Source: Pseudoflavonifractor sp035562355
Lineage (GTDB): Bacteria; Bacillota; Clostridia; Oscillospirales; Oscillospiraceae
DNA length: 13,079 nt
Assembly (NCBI GenBank): GCA_035562355.1
Contig: DATMXU010000243.1
Coordinates: 1 to 13,079, forward strand
Direction: 5' to 3'
The translations under genes were made by a program, and so were the position numbers. This document shows, in pieces, positions 7,144 to 13,079 of the stretch. Each line of letters begins with the position of its first letter. Position 1 is the first letter of the stretch. Under the pieces are notes generated by a model. It searched no databases. It was not told where the DNA came from and worked only from the letters and a program-made list of their open reading frames with translations.

Positions 7144-7665
7144 TTAGTATTGGTTGGTATACCGGCTGTTTTTGCGCTTTCCAGCGGTACGGAAGGGGGT
7201 CTCCACGGCGTAGCGGATGTACCGCCCCGGGTTGCGCCCCAGCTCGACGGGCTCCACCAGAAATGCGGTGACGCCAGCCCGCCTGGCCCCCAGGATGTCT
7301 GTGAATATCTGGTCCCCCACCATGGCGGTCTCCTCCGGCGTGCAGCCCATCTGTGCCATGGCCCTGCGATAGCCCGCCCTGCTCGGCTTGCCCGCGTGGC
7401 CCAGCACCGGTATTCTCAGCGCCTGGGCGTAATGGGCCACCCGTGTCGGGCGGCGGCTGTTGGAGAGGAGGAAAAGCGCCACCCCCGCCCCCCGCAGGCG
7501 CTCACGCCAGGCCACCACAGCGCCTTCCGGCTCGGCCTGTCCGTATCGGGCCAGGGTATTGTCCAGGTCCGCCAGTAAGAGCTTAATGCCCCGGCCCGCC
7601 AGCTCCGCGGGGTCAATCTCCGTGACGCTCCGGAAGACCCGGTCCGGGACAGGAAGAATGGACAC
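7144..7665 (-). CDS. yqeG: YqeG family HAD IIIA-type phosphatase
   Basis: A 173-aa HAD phosphatase. Motif I is LADLDNTL with D33 and D35, motif II LLSNS (S68), motif III Lys in GHAGKPS (K93), motif IV MVGDQIFTDI (D118, D123); all catalytic residues are present. The family is related to the mitochondrial phosphatidylglycerophosphatase Gep4, but the substrate of YqeG is not established. The GTG start at 7665 is chosen because GGGAGGTGA ends five bases before it and because the protein then begins MSILPVPDRVFRSV, the normal length before motif I. ATGs at 7695 and 7704 and a TTG at 7806 are in frame but have poor ribosome sites and would add up to 47 unusual residues. It is the first gene of a unit with the endonuclease IV-like gene, 10 nt downstream. 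Confidence 0.92.
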   Translation of the reverse strand: MSILPVPDRVFRSVTEIDPAELAGRGIKLLLADLDNTLARYGQAEPEGAVVAWRERLRGAGVALFLLSNSRRPTRVAHYAQALRIPVLGHAGKPSRAGYRRAMAQMGCTPEETAMVGDQIFTDILGARRAGVTAFLVEPVELGRNPGRYIRYAVETPFRTAGKRKNSRYTNQY

Positions 7666-7670
7666 GCGTT

Positions 7671-7679
7671 TCACCTCCC
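7671..7679 (-). promoter_or_regulatory. Ribosome binding site that decides the yqeG start
   Basis: Minus-strand GGGAGGTGA, a near-perfect anti-16S match, lies five bases before GTG (7665). It falls inside any longer reading of yqeG, which argues that translation starts at the GTG. Confidence 0.75.
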
Positions 7680-7729
7680 GAAACTTCCGGTTCATACTTT
7701 CCATATCCTGTGCATATGTATGGGTTAGT

Positions 7730-7755
7730 ATCACAAACGCATAGCGTTTTGTGAT
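7730..7755. repeat. Hairpin in the long yqeG leader
   Basis: On the minus strand, arms ATCACAAAACGC and GCGTTTGTGAT flank TAT; only one base is unpaired. It lies between the predicted yqeG start site and gene, so it would fold in the roughly 160-nt leader. No T-run follows, so it is not an attenuator terminator by itself. Confidence 0.65.
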
Positions 7756-7816
7756 GCGCGGCATCATCGGCAGCCGCGCCCAGAGGGCGGGAACCGACTG
7801 CATCAAAGTGCTATCT

Positions 7817-7833
7817 TAGCCGCTTAGCGGTTA
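7817..7833. promoter_or_regulatory. Inverted repeat over the predicted yqeG start site
   Basis: Plus-strand TAGCCGCT and AGCGGTTA flank a single T; seven pairs plus one G-T. It abuts the minus-strand -10 box and covers the expected start near 7826, a normal repressor position. It also lies upstream of the divergent plus-strand gene, so one protein could control both. Confidence 0.45.
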
Positions 7834-7861
7834 TTATATCACGCAAACAAAACATGGACAA
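7833..7861 (-). promoter_or_regulatory. Promoter of the yqeG unit
   Basis: Minus-strand TTGTCC (7861-7856), 17 bases, then a perfect TATAAT (7838-7833). It lies within the leader of the divergent plus gene at 7877. For that plus gene only a -10-like TATTAT (7832-7837) is seen, without a -35 match. Confidence 0.65.
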
Positions 7862-7876
7862 GGGGGTTCCTCTCTT

Positions 7877-8653
7877 ATGCAGACTTCCTTCAAATTGATC
7901 CTCACCACTCCGCCGGACCAGAGCCGCGCCGTCCTGGCTCTGGGCGTGCCGGTGGCCCACATGGCCTACCGGGTAGGCGGCGGGCCCCACCTCTACCGCT
8001 CCAACATGCCGGTGGCTGTCCGGGGCGGCCTCATGGTCATCGATGATACCGGGTTCGATGGGCAGGGCGAGTCTGCACCCTTCTGCCAGGAGGTAATACG
8101 GGAGTGCGTGGCCCGCAATTTCGACGGGATCGTCTGCGATTTCGAGGCCCGGCCCTTCAGTATCCTGGGCAAGATTGTGGCCGAGCTGGGGGAGCAAACC
8201 CATCGCCGGGGCTGGCCCCTGTACGTCACCGAGCCCTATGCCCGTTTCTCGGACAAGACAAAAGTGCTCATCTCCACCGCCCTCTCTGGCGGCTCCCTCC
8301 GCCAGCGGCTCGAGGAGGCGGCGGAGCAGTACGGCGCGGAGCGGGTGGCCCTGGCCGTGGAGCGGGTGACTCAGGACTTCTTCCTCCCCTCTCCCAGCGG
8401 ACAGGGCGTCCCTCTCACGCAGGAGGAGCTGGAAAAGCGGATGGAGCGCCTTGCCCCCTCGGTCTTCTTTTCCAACGAGCTGTGCGCCTATTACTTTACA
8501 TACATGTCCCCGCAAAACGGCGCCCACTTCATCCTTTTTGACAACGCCGCCAGCATCCGCAAAAAGCTGCAGGTGGCCCAGAGCCTGGAGATCACCGACG
8601 CCCTCATCCCCTATCCGCAGGTAACCGACCTGCTGCCGGAAATTTTAAAATAG
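7877..8653 (+). CDS. Uncharacterised protein with GH18-like TIM-barrel traces
   Basis: A 258-aa cytoplasmic-looking protein without signal peptide or membrane helix, and the only plus-strand gene here. I do not recognise a named family. NFDGIVCDFE (81-90) keeps the DGxxxDxE pattern of the glycoside hydrolase 18 active strand, with D88 and E90 in place of the catalytic pair. Near the end, FILFDNAASIRKKLQVAQS (218-236) resembles the last GH18 strand and helix, where a substrate Trp normally follows; here the text runs ITDALIPYPQV with no Trp. This suggests a shortened, perhaps non-catalytic GH18-like barrel. AAGGGGG lies ten bases before the ATG. Divergent from yqeG and convergent with rpsU. 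The coding call is strong (codon bias, ribosome site, full-length frame), the fold assignment tentative. Confidence 0.85.
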   Translation: MQTSFKLILTTPPDQSRAVLALGVPVAHMAYRVGGGPHLYRSNMPVAVRGGLMVIDDTGFDGQGESAPFCQEVIRECVARNFDGIVCDFEARPFSILGKIVAELGEQTHRRGWPLYVTEPYARFSDKTKVLISTALSGGSLRQRLEEAAEQYGAERVALAVERVTQDFFLPSPSGQGVPLTQEELEKRMERLAPSVFFSNELCAYYFTYMSPQNGAHFILFDNAASIRKKLQVAQSLEITDALIPYPQVTDLLPEILK

Positions 8654-8660
8654 CGCCGCC

Positions 8661-8790
8661 CTCTGCGGTGTCTCGCAGAGTTTCCGCCATGGGCGGAAAT
8701 AAAACAACAAATGTCCGTACCGGGACATGTGCCTGGTACGACGCATAGCCTGCGGCTATTGGGCCGCAGCCGCTTATGCACAGCACAAGC
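8661..8790. repeat. Run of short hairpins after the GH18-like gene
   Basis: Five consecutive palindromes follow the stop codon: CTCTGCG/CGCAGAG (8661-8680), TTTCCGCC/GGCGGAAA (8681-8699), ATGTCC/GGACAT (8711-8728), ATAGCC/GGCTAT (8745-8759) and GCTTATGC/GCACAAGC with one mismatch (8772-8790). No T-run follows any of them and no coding frame stands out. The GCCTGCGGC core at 8748-8756 also occurs at 6202-6210, and the GGCGGAA/TTCCGCC words occur at 6168-6186. Confidence 0.75.
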
Positions 8791-8796
8791 GAGGGG

Positions 8797-8841
8797 GGTA
8801 TCAAAATCGGTACGGCCCACAGCCGCACCGATTTTGATACC
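8797..8841. repeat. 45-nt near-perfect palindrome
   Basis: Fifteen perfect pairs (arms GGTATCAAAATCGGT at 8797-8811 and its complement at 8827-8841), then one A-C mismatch, four more pairs (CGGC/GCCG) and a five-base loop CCACA. GGGGGG stands next to both ends (8793-8798 and 8843-8848). It lacks a T-run, and the real terminator follows 19 nt later, so termination is not its evident role. Confidence 0.85.
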
Positions 8842-8859
8842 AGGGGGGACAATCCGCAC

Positions 8860-8895
8860 AAAAACCCCCGCAGCCATGTGGCTGCGGGGGTTTTT
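8860..8895. terminator. Bidirectional terminator between the GH18-like gene and rpsU
   Basis: An 11-12 bp GC stem (CCCCCGCAGCC with GGCTGCGGGGG) has AAAAA before and TTTTT after, so it gives a T-run on both strands. It ends six bases from the rpsU stop and closes both convergent genes. Confidence 0.93.
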
Positions 8896-8900
8896 ACATC

Positions 8901-9083
8901 TTAATAGAACTTCTTCTTGTTTTTGCGCGCAGCCTCAGACTTCTTACGGCGCTTAACGCTCGGGCTCTCGTAGCTCTCGCGCTTACGCACCTCGGCCAGG
9001 ACGCCCGACTTCGCGCAGGTACGCTTAAAGCGTTTCAGGGCATTTTCGAGAGATTCGCCATCCTTCAAACGGACTTCCGACAT
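8901..9083 (-). CDS. rpsU: 30S ribosomal protein S21
   Basis: A 60-aa basic protein starting MSEVRLKDGESLENALKRFK and ending RRKKSEAARKNKKKFY, full S21 length. S21 joins the 30S subunit near the anti-Shine-Dalgarno end of 16S rRNA and affects initiation. The ATG at 9083 follows a purine-rich stretch (GGAGGGAGGGG); an upstream in-frame start at 9140 would add 19 residues not found in the family. It is a single-gene unit with a consensus promoter and strong terminator, fitting very high expression. Confidence 0.97.
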   Translation of the reverse strand: MSEVRLKDGESLENALKRFKRTCAKSGVLAEVRKRESYESPSVKRRKKSEAARKNKKKFY

Positions 9084-9139
9084 TGATTTCCCCTCCCTCC
9101 GACGCGGCAAATACCTCCACCGCGAAAGGGCCACAGGCA

Positions 9140-9155
9140 TAGGCGTATACGCCTA
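9140..9155. promoter_or_regulatory. 16-bp perfect palindrome in the rpsU leader
   Basis: TAGGCGTATACGCCTA is its own reverse complement and lies about 14-30 bases downstream of the predicted rpsU start site. It could be a repressor site or an RNA hairpin used for autoregulation; only the symmetry and position are seen. Confidence 0.6.
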
Positions 9156-9175
9156 GATATGGCTTTAACAGTAGT

Positions 9176-9204
9176 ATTATATGCAAATTTTCACCGCTTG
9201 TCAA
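9176..9204 (-). promoter_or_regulatory. Consensus sigma-A promoter of rpsU
   Basis: Minus-strand TTGACA (9204-9199), exactly 17 bases, then TATAAT (9181-9176): both boxes match the consensus at every position. The start near 9170 gives a leader of roughly 87 nt before the ATG. Confidence 0.93.
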
Positions 9205-9259
9205 GTACGACTTCTCGTGCCGTATGGACTTTTTACACCAGCGGTCGCCCTTTTTTTTC

Positions 9260-11698
9260 TCAGTTTTTCGGCTTGACGATGAGATTGACCAGCTTGTTCG
9301 GCACGTGGATGACCTTGATGATCTCCATGCCGTCGGTAAATTTGCCCACCTTGGGGTCGCCGAGAGCGGCGGCCACCACCGCGTCCTGGGCGCTGTCCAC
9401 CGGCATGGCTATGGTGCCGCGCAGCTTGCCGCCCACCTGGACGGCCATGTTCACCTCGGCGTCCACCGTCTTGGCCGCGTCATAGGCCGGCCAGGGCTGC
9501 GCGCAGGCCATGCCCTTCCCGGCGGCAAAGCCCAGACTCTCCCACAGCTCCTCCGCCAGATGGGGCGCGAAGGGGGAGAGCATGAGGAGGAGGGCGCTCA
9601 GGTCGCCCCTGGTAAGACCGTTGGCGTAGAAGTCGTTCACCAGCGCCATGAGGGCGGCGATGGCGGTATTGAACTTCATGGCCTCGATATCGTCGGAGAC
9701 CTTCTTGATGGCCTTGTGGATGGCGCTCTCGTTGGCGGCGCTGTACTCCAGGGAGTCGGCGGCCAGGCCTGAGAGGTTCCACACCCGGTCCAAAAAGCGC
9801 TTACAGCCCTTGACGGCGTTGGAGCTCCAGGCGGCGGCCTTCTCAAAGTCGCCGATGAACATGATATAGAGGCGCATGGTGTCGGCCCCGAACTCGGCGA
9901 CGACGTCGTTGGGGTTGACCACGTTGCCCCGGCTCTTGCTCATCTTCTCGCCGCCCTCGCCCAGGATCATGCCGTGGCTGGTGCGTTTTTTATAGGGCTC
10001 GGCGGCGGGGACCGCCCCGATGTCGTAGAGGAAATGGTTCCAGAAACGGGAGTAGAGGAGGTGCAGGGTGGTGTGCTCCATGCCGCCGTTGTACCAGTCC
10101 ACAGGAGTCCAGTAATCAAGGGCCTCCTGGGAGGCCAGGGCCTCGGCATTGTGGGGGTCGGCATAGCGCAGGAAGTACCAGGACGAGCCCGCCCACTGGG
10201 GCATGGTGTCGGTCTCCCGCTTGGCCGCGCCGCCGCAGCGGGGGCAGGTGGTGCTGACCCAGTCGGTCATCTTCGAGAGGGGGCTCTCGCCGGTGTCGGT
10301 GGGCTCGTAGCTCTCCACGTCGGGCAGGAGGAGGGGCAGGGCGTGCTCATCCATGGGCACCCAGCCGCACTTGTCGCACCAGATCATGGGGATGGGCTCG
10401 CCCCAGTAGCGCTGGCGGGAGAAGACCCAGTCGCGCAGCTTGTAGTTGACCTTCTCATGGCCCAGGCCCTGTACGCCCAGCCATTTAATCATGGCGGGGA
10501 TGGCCTCCTTCACGGTCATGCCGTCCATAAAGCCGGAGTTGACCATAAGGCCGGTGTCGTCCTTGAGGGTAAAGGCCTCCTCCTCCACGTTGCCGCCCGC
10601 CACCACCTCGACGATGGGCAGGCCGAACTTCCTGGCGAAGGCCCAGTCGCGGCTGTCGTGGGCGGGCACCGCCATGATGGCCCCGGTGCCGTAGGTGACG
10701 AGGACATAGTCGGAGATGAAGATGGGGATCTCCTTCCCGGTGACCGGGTTGATGCCCCGCACGCCCTGGAGCTCCACGCCCGTCTTCTCCTTGTCGGCGG
10801 TGAGCTCGCTGCGCTCAAAGTCGGACTTGCGGGCGGCGGCGGCCACGTACTCCCCTACCTCAGAGCGGTTGGAGAGCTTGTCCGCCCACTTCTTTACATA
10901 GGGGTGCTCGGGGGCGATGACCATATAGGTGGCCCCGAAGAGGGTGTCGGGCCGGGTGGTGAAGACGGTGAGCTTGTCCCCCTCGGTGGTGCTGAAGTCC
11001 ACCTCGGCGCCCGTGCTCCGGCCGATCCAGTTTACCTGCTGGGTCTTGACCCGCTCGATGAAGTCGAGGTCCTCCAGCCCGTCGATGAGCTTTTGGGCGT
11101 ACTCGGTGATTTTGAGCATCCACTGGCTCTTCTCCTTGCGGATGACGGGTGAGCCGCAGCGCTCACATACGCCGTCCACCACCTCCTCGTTTGCGAGGAC
11201 GCATTTGCAGGAGGTACACCAGTTCACGGGCATGGTGGTCTTATACGCCAGCCCCTTTTTGTAGAGCTGGAGGAATATCCACTGGGTCCACTTATAGTAG
11301 CCGGGGTCGGTGGTGTTGACCACCCGGTCCCAGTCGAAGGAGTAGCCCAGCCTCTGAAGCTGGGCGGTGAAGTTGGCGATATTGTCCGCCGTCACCTTGG
11401 CCGGGTGGATGTGATTTTTGATGGCGTAATTCTCGGTGGGCAGGCCGAAGGCGTCGTACCCCATGGGGAAGAGGACATTGTATCCGTCCATCCGCCTCTT
11501 CCGGGCCACCACGTCCATGGCGGTATAGGGGCGCGTATGGCCCACGTGGAGTCCCTGGCCCGAGGGGTAGGGGAACTCGATCAGCCCGTAAAACTTGGGC
11601 TTCTCACTGTGGTTTTCACAGTGGTAGGTCTTCTCCTCCAGCCATTTCTTTTGCCACTTGGGCTCAATACCGGCAAAATCGTACTTCCTATCTGGCAT
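9260..11698 (-). CDS. leuS: Leucine-tRNA ligase (leucyl-tRNA synthetase)
   Basis: An 812-aa class I synthetase, full length for the bacterial type, that charges tRNA-Leu. The HIGH motif is HVGH (51-54) after PYPSGQGL; KMSKS stands at 585-589. A zinc knuckle (C161/C164 and C178/C181) and a second Cys set (C441/C444, C485/C488) are present. The CP1 editing domain has TTRPDTLFG (about 247-255) and the editing Asp in AVPAHDSRD (D348). The C-terminal anticodon and LSD-type regions end with KLVNLIVKPKN. The ATG at 11698 has AGGA about ten bases upstream; a TTG ten codons earlier would contain that site and lie at the transcript start. No terminator is visible between its stop and the rpsU promoter. 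Confidence 0.98.
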   Translation of the reverse strand: MPDRKYDFAGIEPKWQKKWLEEKTYHCENHSEKPKFYGLIEFPYPSGQGLHVGHTRPYTAMDVVARKRRMDGYNVLFPMGYDAFGLPTENYAIKNHIHPAKVTADNIANFTAQLQRLGYSFDWDRVVNTTDPGYYKWTQWIFLQLYKKGLAYKTTMPVNWCTSCKCVLANEEVVDGVCERCGSPVIRKEKSQWMLKITEYAQKLIDGLEDLDFIERVKTQQVNWIGRSTGAEVDFSTTEGDKLTVFTTRPDTLFGATYMVIAPEHPYVKKWADKLSNRSEVGEYVAAAARKSDFERSELTADKEKTGVELQGVRGINPVTGKEIPIFISDYVLVTYGTGAIMAVPAHDSRDWAFARKFGLPIVEVVAGGNVEEEAFTLKDDTGLMVNSGFMDGMTVKEAIPAMIKWLGVQGLGHEKVNYKLRDWVFSRQRYWGEPIPMIWCDKCGWVPMDEHALPLLLPDVESYEPTDTGESPLSKMTDWVSTTCPRCGGAAKRETDTMPQWAGSSWYFLRYADPHNAEALASQEALDYWTPVDWYNGGMEHTTLHLLYSRFWNHFLYDIGAVPAAEPYKKRTSHGMILGEGGEKMSKSRGNVVNPNDVVAEFGADTMRLYIMFIGDFEKAAAWSSNAVKGCKRFLDRVWNLSGLAADSLEYSAANESAIHKAIKKVSDDIEAMKFNTAIAALMALVNDFYANGLTRGDLSALLLMLSPFAPHLAEELWESLGFAAGKGMACAQPWPAYDAAKTVDAEVNMAVQVGGKLRGTIAMPVDSAQDAVVAAALGDPKVGKFTDGMEIIKVIHVPNKLVNLIVKPKN

Positions 11699-11736
11699 AT
11701 CTGGCACTTCCTCGCGTTTGTTTCTCAATCTTTGTC

Positions 11737-11765
11737 ATTATACCCGAATAAGGGAGAGATTGCAA
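11737..11765 (-). promoter_or_regulatory. Promoter of leuS
   Basis: Minus-strand TTGCAA (11765-11760), 17 bases, then a perfect TATAAT (11742-11737). The start near 11730 leaves a leader of about 32 nt, too short for a T-box riboswitch. Confidence 0.75.
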
Positions 11766-11781
11766 GAGCGCGGGGGAAAGT

Positions 11782-11826
11782 CGGCCCTTTGGCCGCCCGC
11801 GTCCTGCAAGGTATTCCCCTTGACGC
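11782..11826. terminator. Two small stems after the exported-protein gene, weak terminator candidate
   Basis: On leaving the 184-aa gene, the minus strand meets a bulged stem GCGTC/GACGC with AAGG/CCTT inside (11826-11799), then CGGCC/GGCCG (11795-11782) followed by ACTTTCCCCC. There is no clean T-run, so termination here is uncertain; the leuS promoter follows within 20 nt. Confidence 0.3.
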
Positions 11827-11835
11827 CCGTCTCCG

Positions 11836-12390
11836 CTATTTTACCCGTTTTCTCCGGTACCAGAACACATAGATGAGCGCGCCCGTGACGGCGACGATCC
11901 CGGCCACAAGGATGACCGCGGGGGCGTTCTCCCGCCACAGCATGGCCCCCACCTCCCGCTCCACCGCCGCCGTCACCGCGGGGTCAGCGGGGAGATTGGG
12001 GTTGACCGGGTCTGAGAGGCAGGCCCAGGCCATCTGCCGCCCGTAGGCGTAGCCCACGTAGGCCCAAAAGCGGCCCTGGCCGTCCATATAGCAGGTGTCG
12101 AAGTATCCGCCGATGTCCCCTTCACCGTTCCTAAACCAGTCGACGTCGATCGTCCTCGTCCTCTGGCCGGAGTTGGGGTACTGCCACAGGACGATCTCCT
12201 CCACACCGTCGAGGGCGGTGTTGTAGGTTTCGTCCCAGCCGGTGAGACTGTCGGCATAGAGCTTGACGAAGGCCTCGGAGTACTCGTTCCGGGGCGGCTT
12301 TTGTCCCGGAATGAGTACGTCGGCCCGGGCGGCGGTGGAGAGGGTGAGGAGTGCCGCAATCAGCGCGCAGGCAAAGCGTCTCAATTTCAT
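11836..12390 (-). CDS. Exported membrane-anchored protein, possible SH3-like domain
   Basis: A 184-aa protein of unknown function. Residues 1-24 are a signal peptide (MKLRRF, hydrophobic core, TAARA before DV). The outside domain (about 25-150) is rich in Tyr, Trp and Asp; FWAYVGYAYGRQMAWACLSDP (seen near 112-131) resembles the WGYV...GWV.L.D pattern of small bacterial SH3-like domains in exported clostridial proteins (tentative). Residues 155-176 form a C-terminal membrane helix followed by YRRKRVK, so the domain faces outside and the tail stays in the cytoplasm. GGAGGTGG lies eight bases before the ATG, and the ATG overlaps the previous stop as ATGA. It ends the unit with the MFS transporter and the 112-aa membrane protein. 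Confidence 0.85.
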   Translation of the reverse strand: MKLRRFACALIAALLTLSTAARADVLIPGQKPPRNEYSEAFVKLYADSLTGWDETYNTALDGVEEIVLWQYPNSGQRTRTIDVDWFRNGEGDIGGYFDTCYMDGQGRFWAYVGYAYGRQMAWACLSDPVNPNLPADPAVTAAVEREVGAMLWRENAPAVILVAGIVAVTGALIYVFWYRRKRVK

Positions 12391-12725
12391 ACGAGCCACC
12401 TCCAAAAATAAATCCGCAGGAAAAACAGGATGGCGCCGCCCAGGAGGAAGGACACGGCGTTTGCCGTGATGGACAGGCCGAATGGCTTTCGCACCCCATG
12501 GCCCAGGGAGCGGTACAGGGTCCCCTCGGCCGCCACGGCGGCGCACTCCAGGGCCAGCAGGACCCAGACAGAGGGGAAAAACAGGTGCAGGAGATTGACC
12601 AGGGGGTTGGTGAGCAGGTTGACCAGCACGCACAGCGCCAGGTCACTGCGCCGCAGGCCCCACAGCGCCGCGACAGGGACCTCCAGCGCCAGCGTGACGA
12701 GCAGCGGGGGCAGGATATCCTTCAT
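12387..12725 (-). CDS. Small four-helix membrane protein of unknown function
   Basis: A 112-aa hydrophobic protein. Four membrane helices are visible at about 5-24, 29-48, 50-70 and 83-107, with short loops; the sequence CVLVNLLTNPLVNLL in helix 2 and basic GHGVRKPFG before helix 4 stand out. No named family recognised. GGAGGAG lies eight bases before the ATG. Both ends overlap neighbours by ATGA: its start overlaps the MFS stop and its stop overlaps the start of the exported protein, so the three are made together and may act as one complex (inference). Confidence 0.82.
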   Translation of the reverse strand: MKDILPPLLVTLALEVPVAALWGLRRSDLALCVLVNLLTNPLVNLLHLFFPSVWVLLALECAAVAAEGTLYRSLGHGVRKPFGLSITANAVSFLLGGAILFFLRIYFWRWLV

Positions 12726-13079
12726 GTCAAATACTCCTCCTCTCTCAGTCCCAAGTTCAGCAGCAGCAGGGAGCCGGCGGCCCCCGCCGCGTACAGGCCG
12801 CCGCTCCCATCCGCCAGAGGAACCCCCAGCAGCAGGGGGAGGGTCCCCAGGAAGAGGGCGAAGGTGAGCAGACCGAAGGCCAGGCCCTTCGCGCCCCGCA
12901 GGATACGCGCCGCGCCCCATAGGGTGAGGGGCATGGTCATATTGAAGAAGAAGACCGCGAGGAGCCCCGGCGCCGGGTAGTCGGAGCCCAGAAAACCCAG
13001 CGCCGCCAGGAGCAGGGACATGGCGGCCACCCGCCGCCTGCCCAGGCGGTCGGCCAGGAAACCGCCCGCCGCCTTGCCC
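12722..13079 (-). CDS. MFS transporter, C-terminal part (runs off the window)
   Basis: The last 118 residues of a larger protein whose start lies right of the window; the frame is open to the edge. It enters with GKAAGGFLADRLGRRR, the loop motif of major facilitator transporters (GxLaDrxGrr), here most likely the repeat between helices 8 and 9. Four hydrophobic helices follow, matching helices 9-12 of a 12-helix carrier, then a short tail REEEYLT. The substrate cannot be told. A start at 13030 or 13021 would leave an odd truncated protein without a ribosome site, so the gene is taken as partial. Its stop overlaps the next ATG (ATGA). Confidence 0.78.
   Translation of the reverse strand, partial: GKAAGGFLADRLGRRRVAAMSLLLAALGFLGSDYPAPGLLAVFFFNMTMPLTLWGAARILRGAKGLAFGLLTFALFLGTLPLLLGVPLADGSGGLYAAGAAGSLLLLNLGLREEEYLT

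Noticed and set aside
8661..8841. CRISPR array
   Set aside because: There are palindromes but no direct repeats of constant length separated by equal spacers, and no cas genes.
9205..9259. Terminator after leuS
   Set aside because: Only A/T-rich runs without a convincing stem are seen; leuS may read into rpsU or end by another way.
9974..11152. A 392-codon plus-strand frame inside leuS
   Set aside because: Antisense to conserved leuS sequence, no start signals, Gly/Val/His-rich shadow composition.
11699..11835. T-box riboswitch before leuS
   Set aside because: The promoter lies about 30 nt from the gene and no T-box-like stem I or terminator/antiterminator pair is seen.

Overview
The window looks like a chromosomal segment of a GC-rich, Gram-positive anaerobe of the Clostridia, most likely an Oscillospiraceae-type gut bacterium. 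That placement is inferred from four things: strongly GC-biased third codon positions, AGGAGG-type ribosome binding sites, sigma-A type promoters (TTGACA/TATAAT), and the families present. Those families are a CD1247-type acidic zinc-ribbon protein beside efp, a YqeG phosphatase, a FeoA-FeoB fusion followed by a Cys-rich FeoB-associated peptide, and a short S21. No phage, transposase, CRISPR array, tRNA or rRNA was seen.

Layout: all genes but one are on the minus strand, so they are described here in transcription order from high to low coordinates. (1) 13079-11836: the end of an MFS transporter (runs off the window), a 112-aa four-helix membrane protein and a 184-aa exported, membrane-anchored protein, joined by two ATGA stop/start overlaps. 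(2) leuS (11698-9260) with its own promoter and a leader too short for a T-box. (3) rpsU (9083-8901) with a perfect-consensus promoter, a 16-bp palindrome in its leader and a strong terminator shared with the converging gene. (4) The only plus-strand gene (7877-8653), an undescribed protein with GH18-like traces, followed by a run of hairpins that includes one 45-nt near-perfect palindrome. (5) yqeG and an endonuclease IV-like gene, read from a promoter divergent to the plus gene. (6) A second run of hairpins (6122-6254), then an M24 Xaa-Pro-type peptidase, efp (EF-P), and a CD1247-type protein with an acidic run and a His/Cys-rich tail, closed by a strong terminator. (7) The iron operon: promoter and inverted-repeat operator candidate, feoAB fusion, a 54-aa Cys-rich membrane peptide, and a sirtuin (cobB).

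How they work together: feoAB and the Cys-rich peptide form a ferrous-iron uptake unit. The sirtuin 50 nt downstream is probably co-transcribed with it, which would tie NAD-dependent deacylation to iron supply (inference). The peptidase, EF-P, LeuRS and S21 are translation or protein-turnover functions. The parts that stay unexplained are the GH18-like gene, the exported/membrane pair behind the MFS transporter, and the runs of intergenic palindromes, which share words such as GCCTGCGGC and GGCGGAA/TTCCGCC between separate sites and may be a dispersed structured repeat family.
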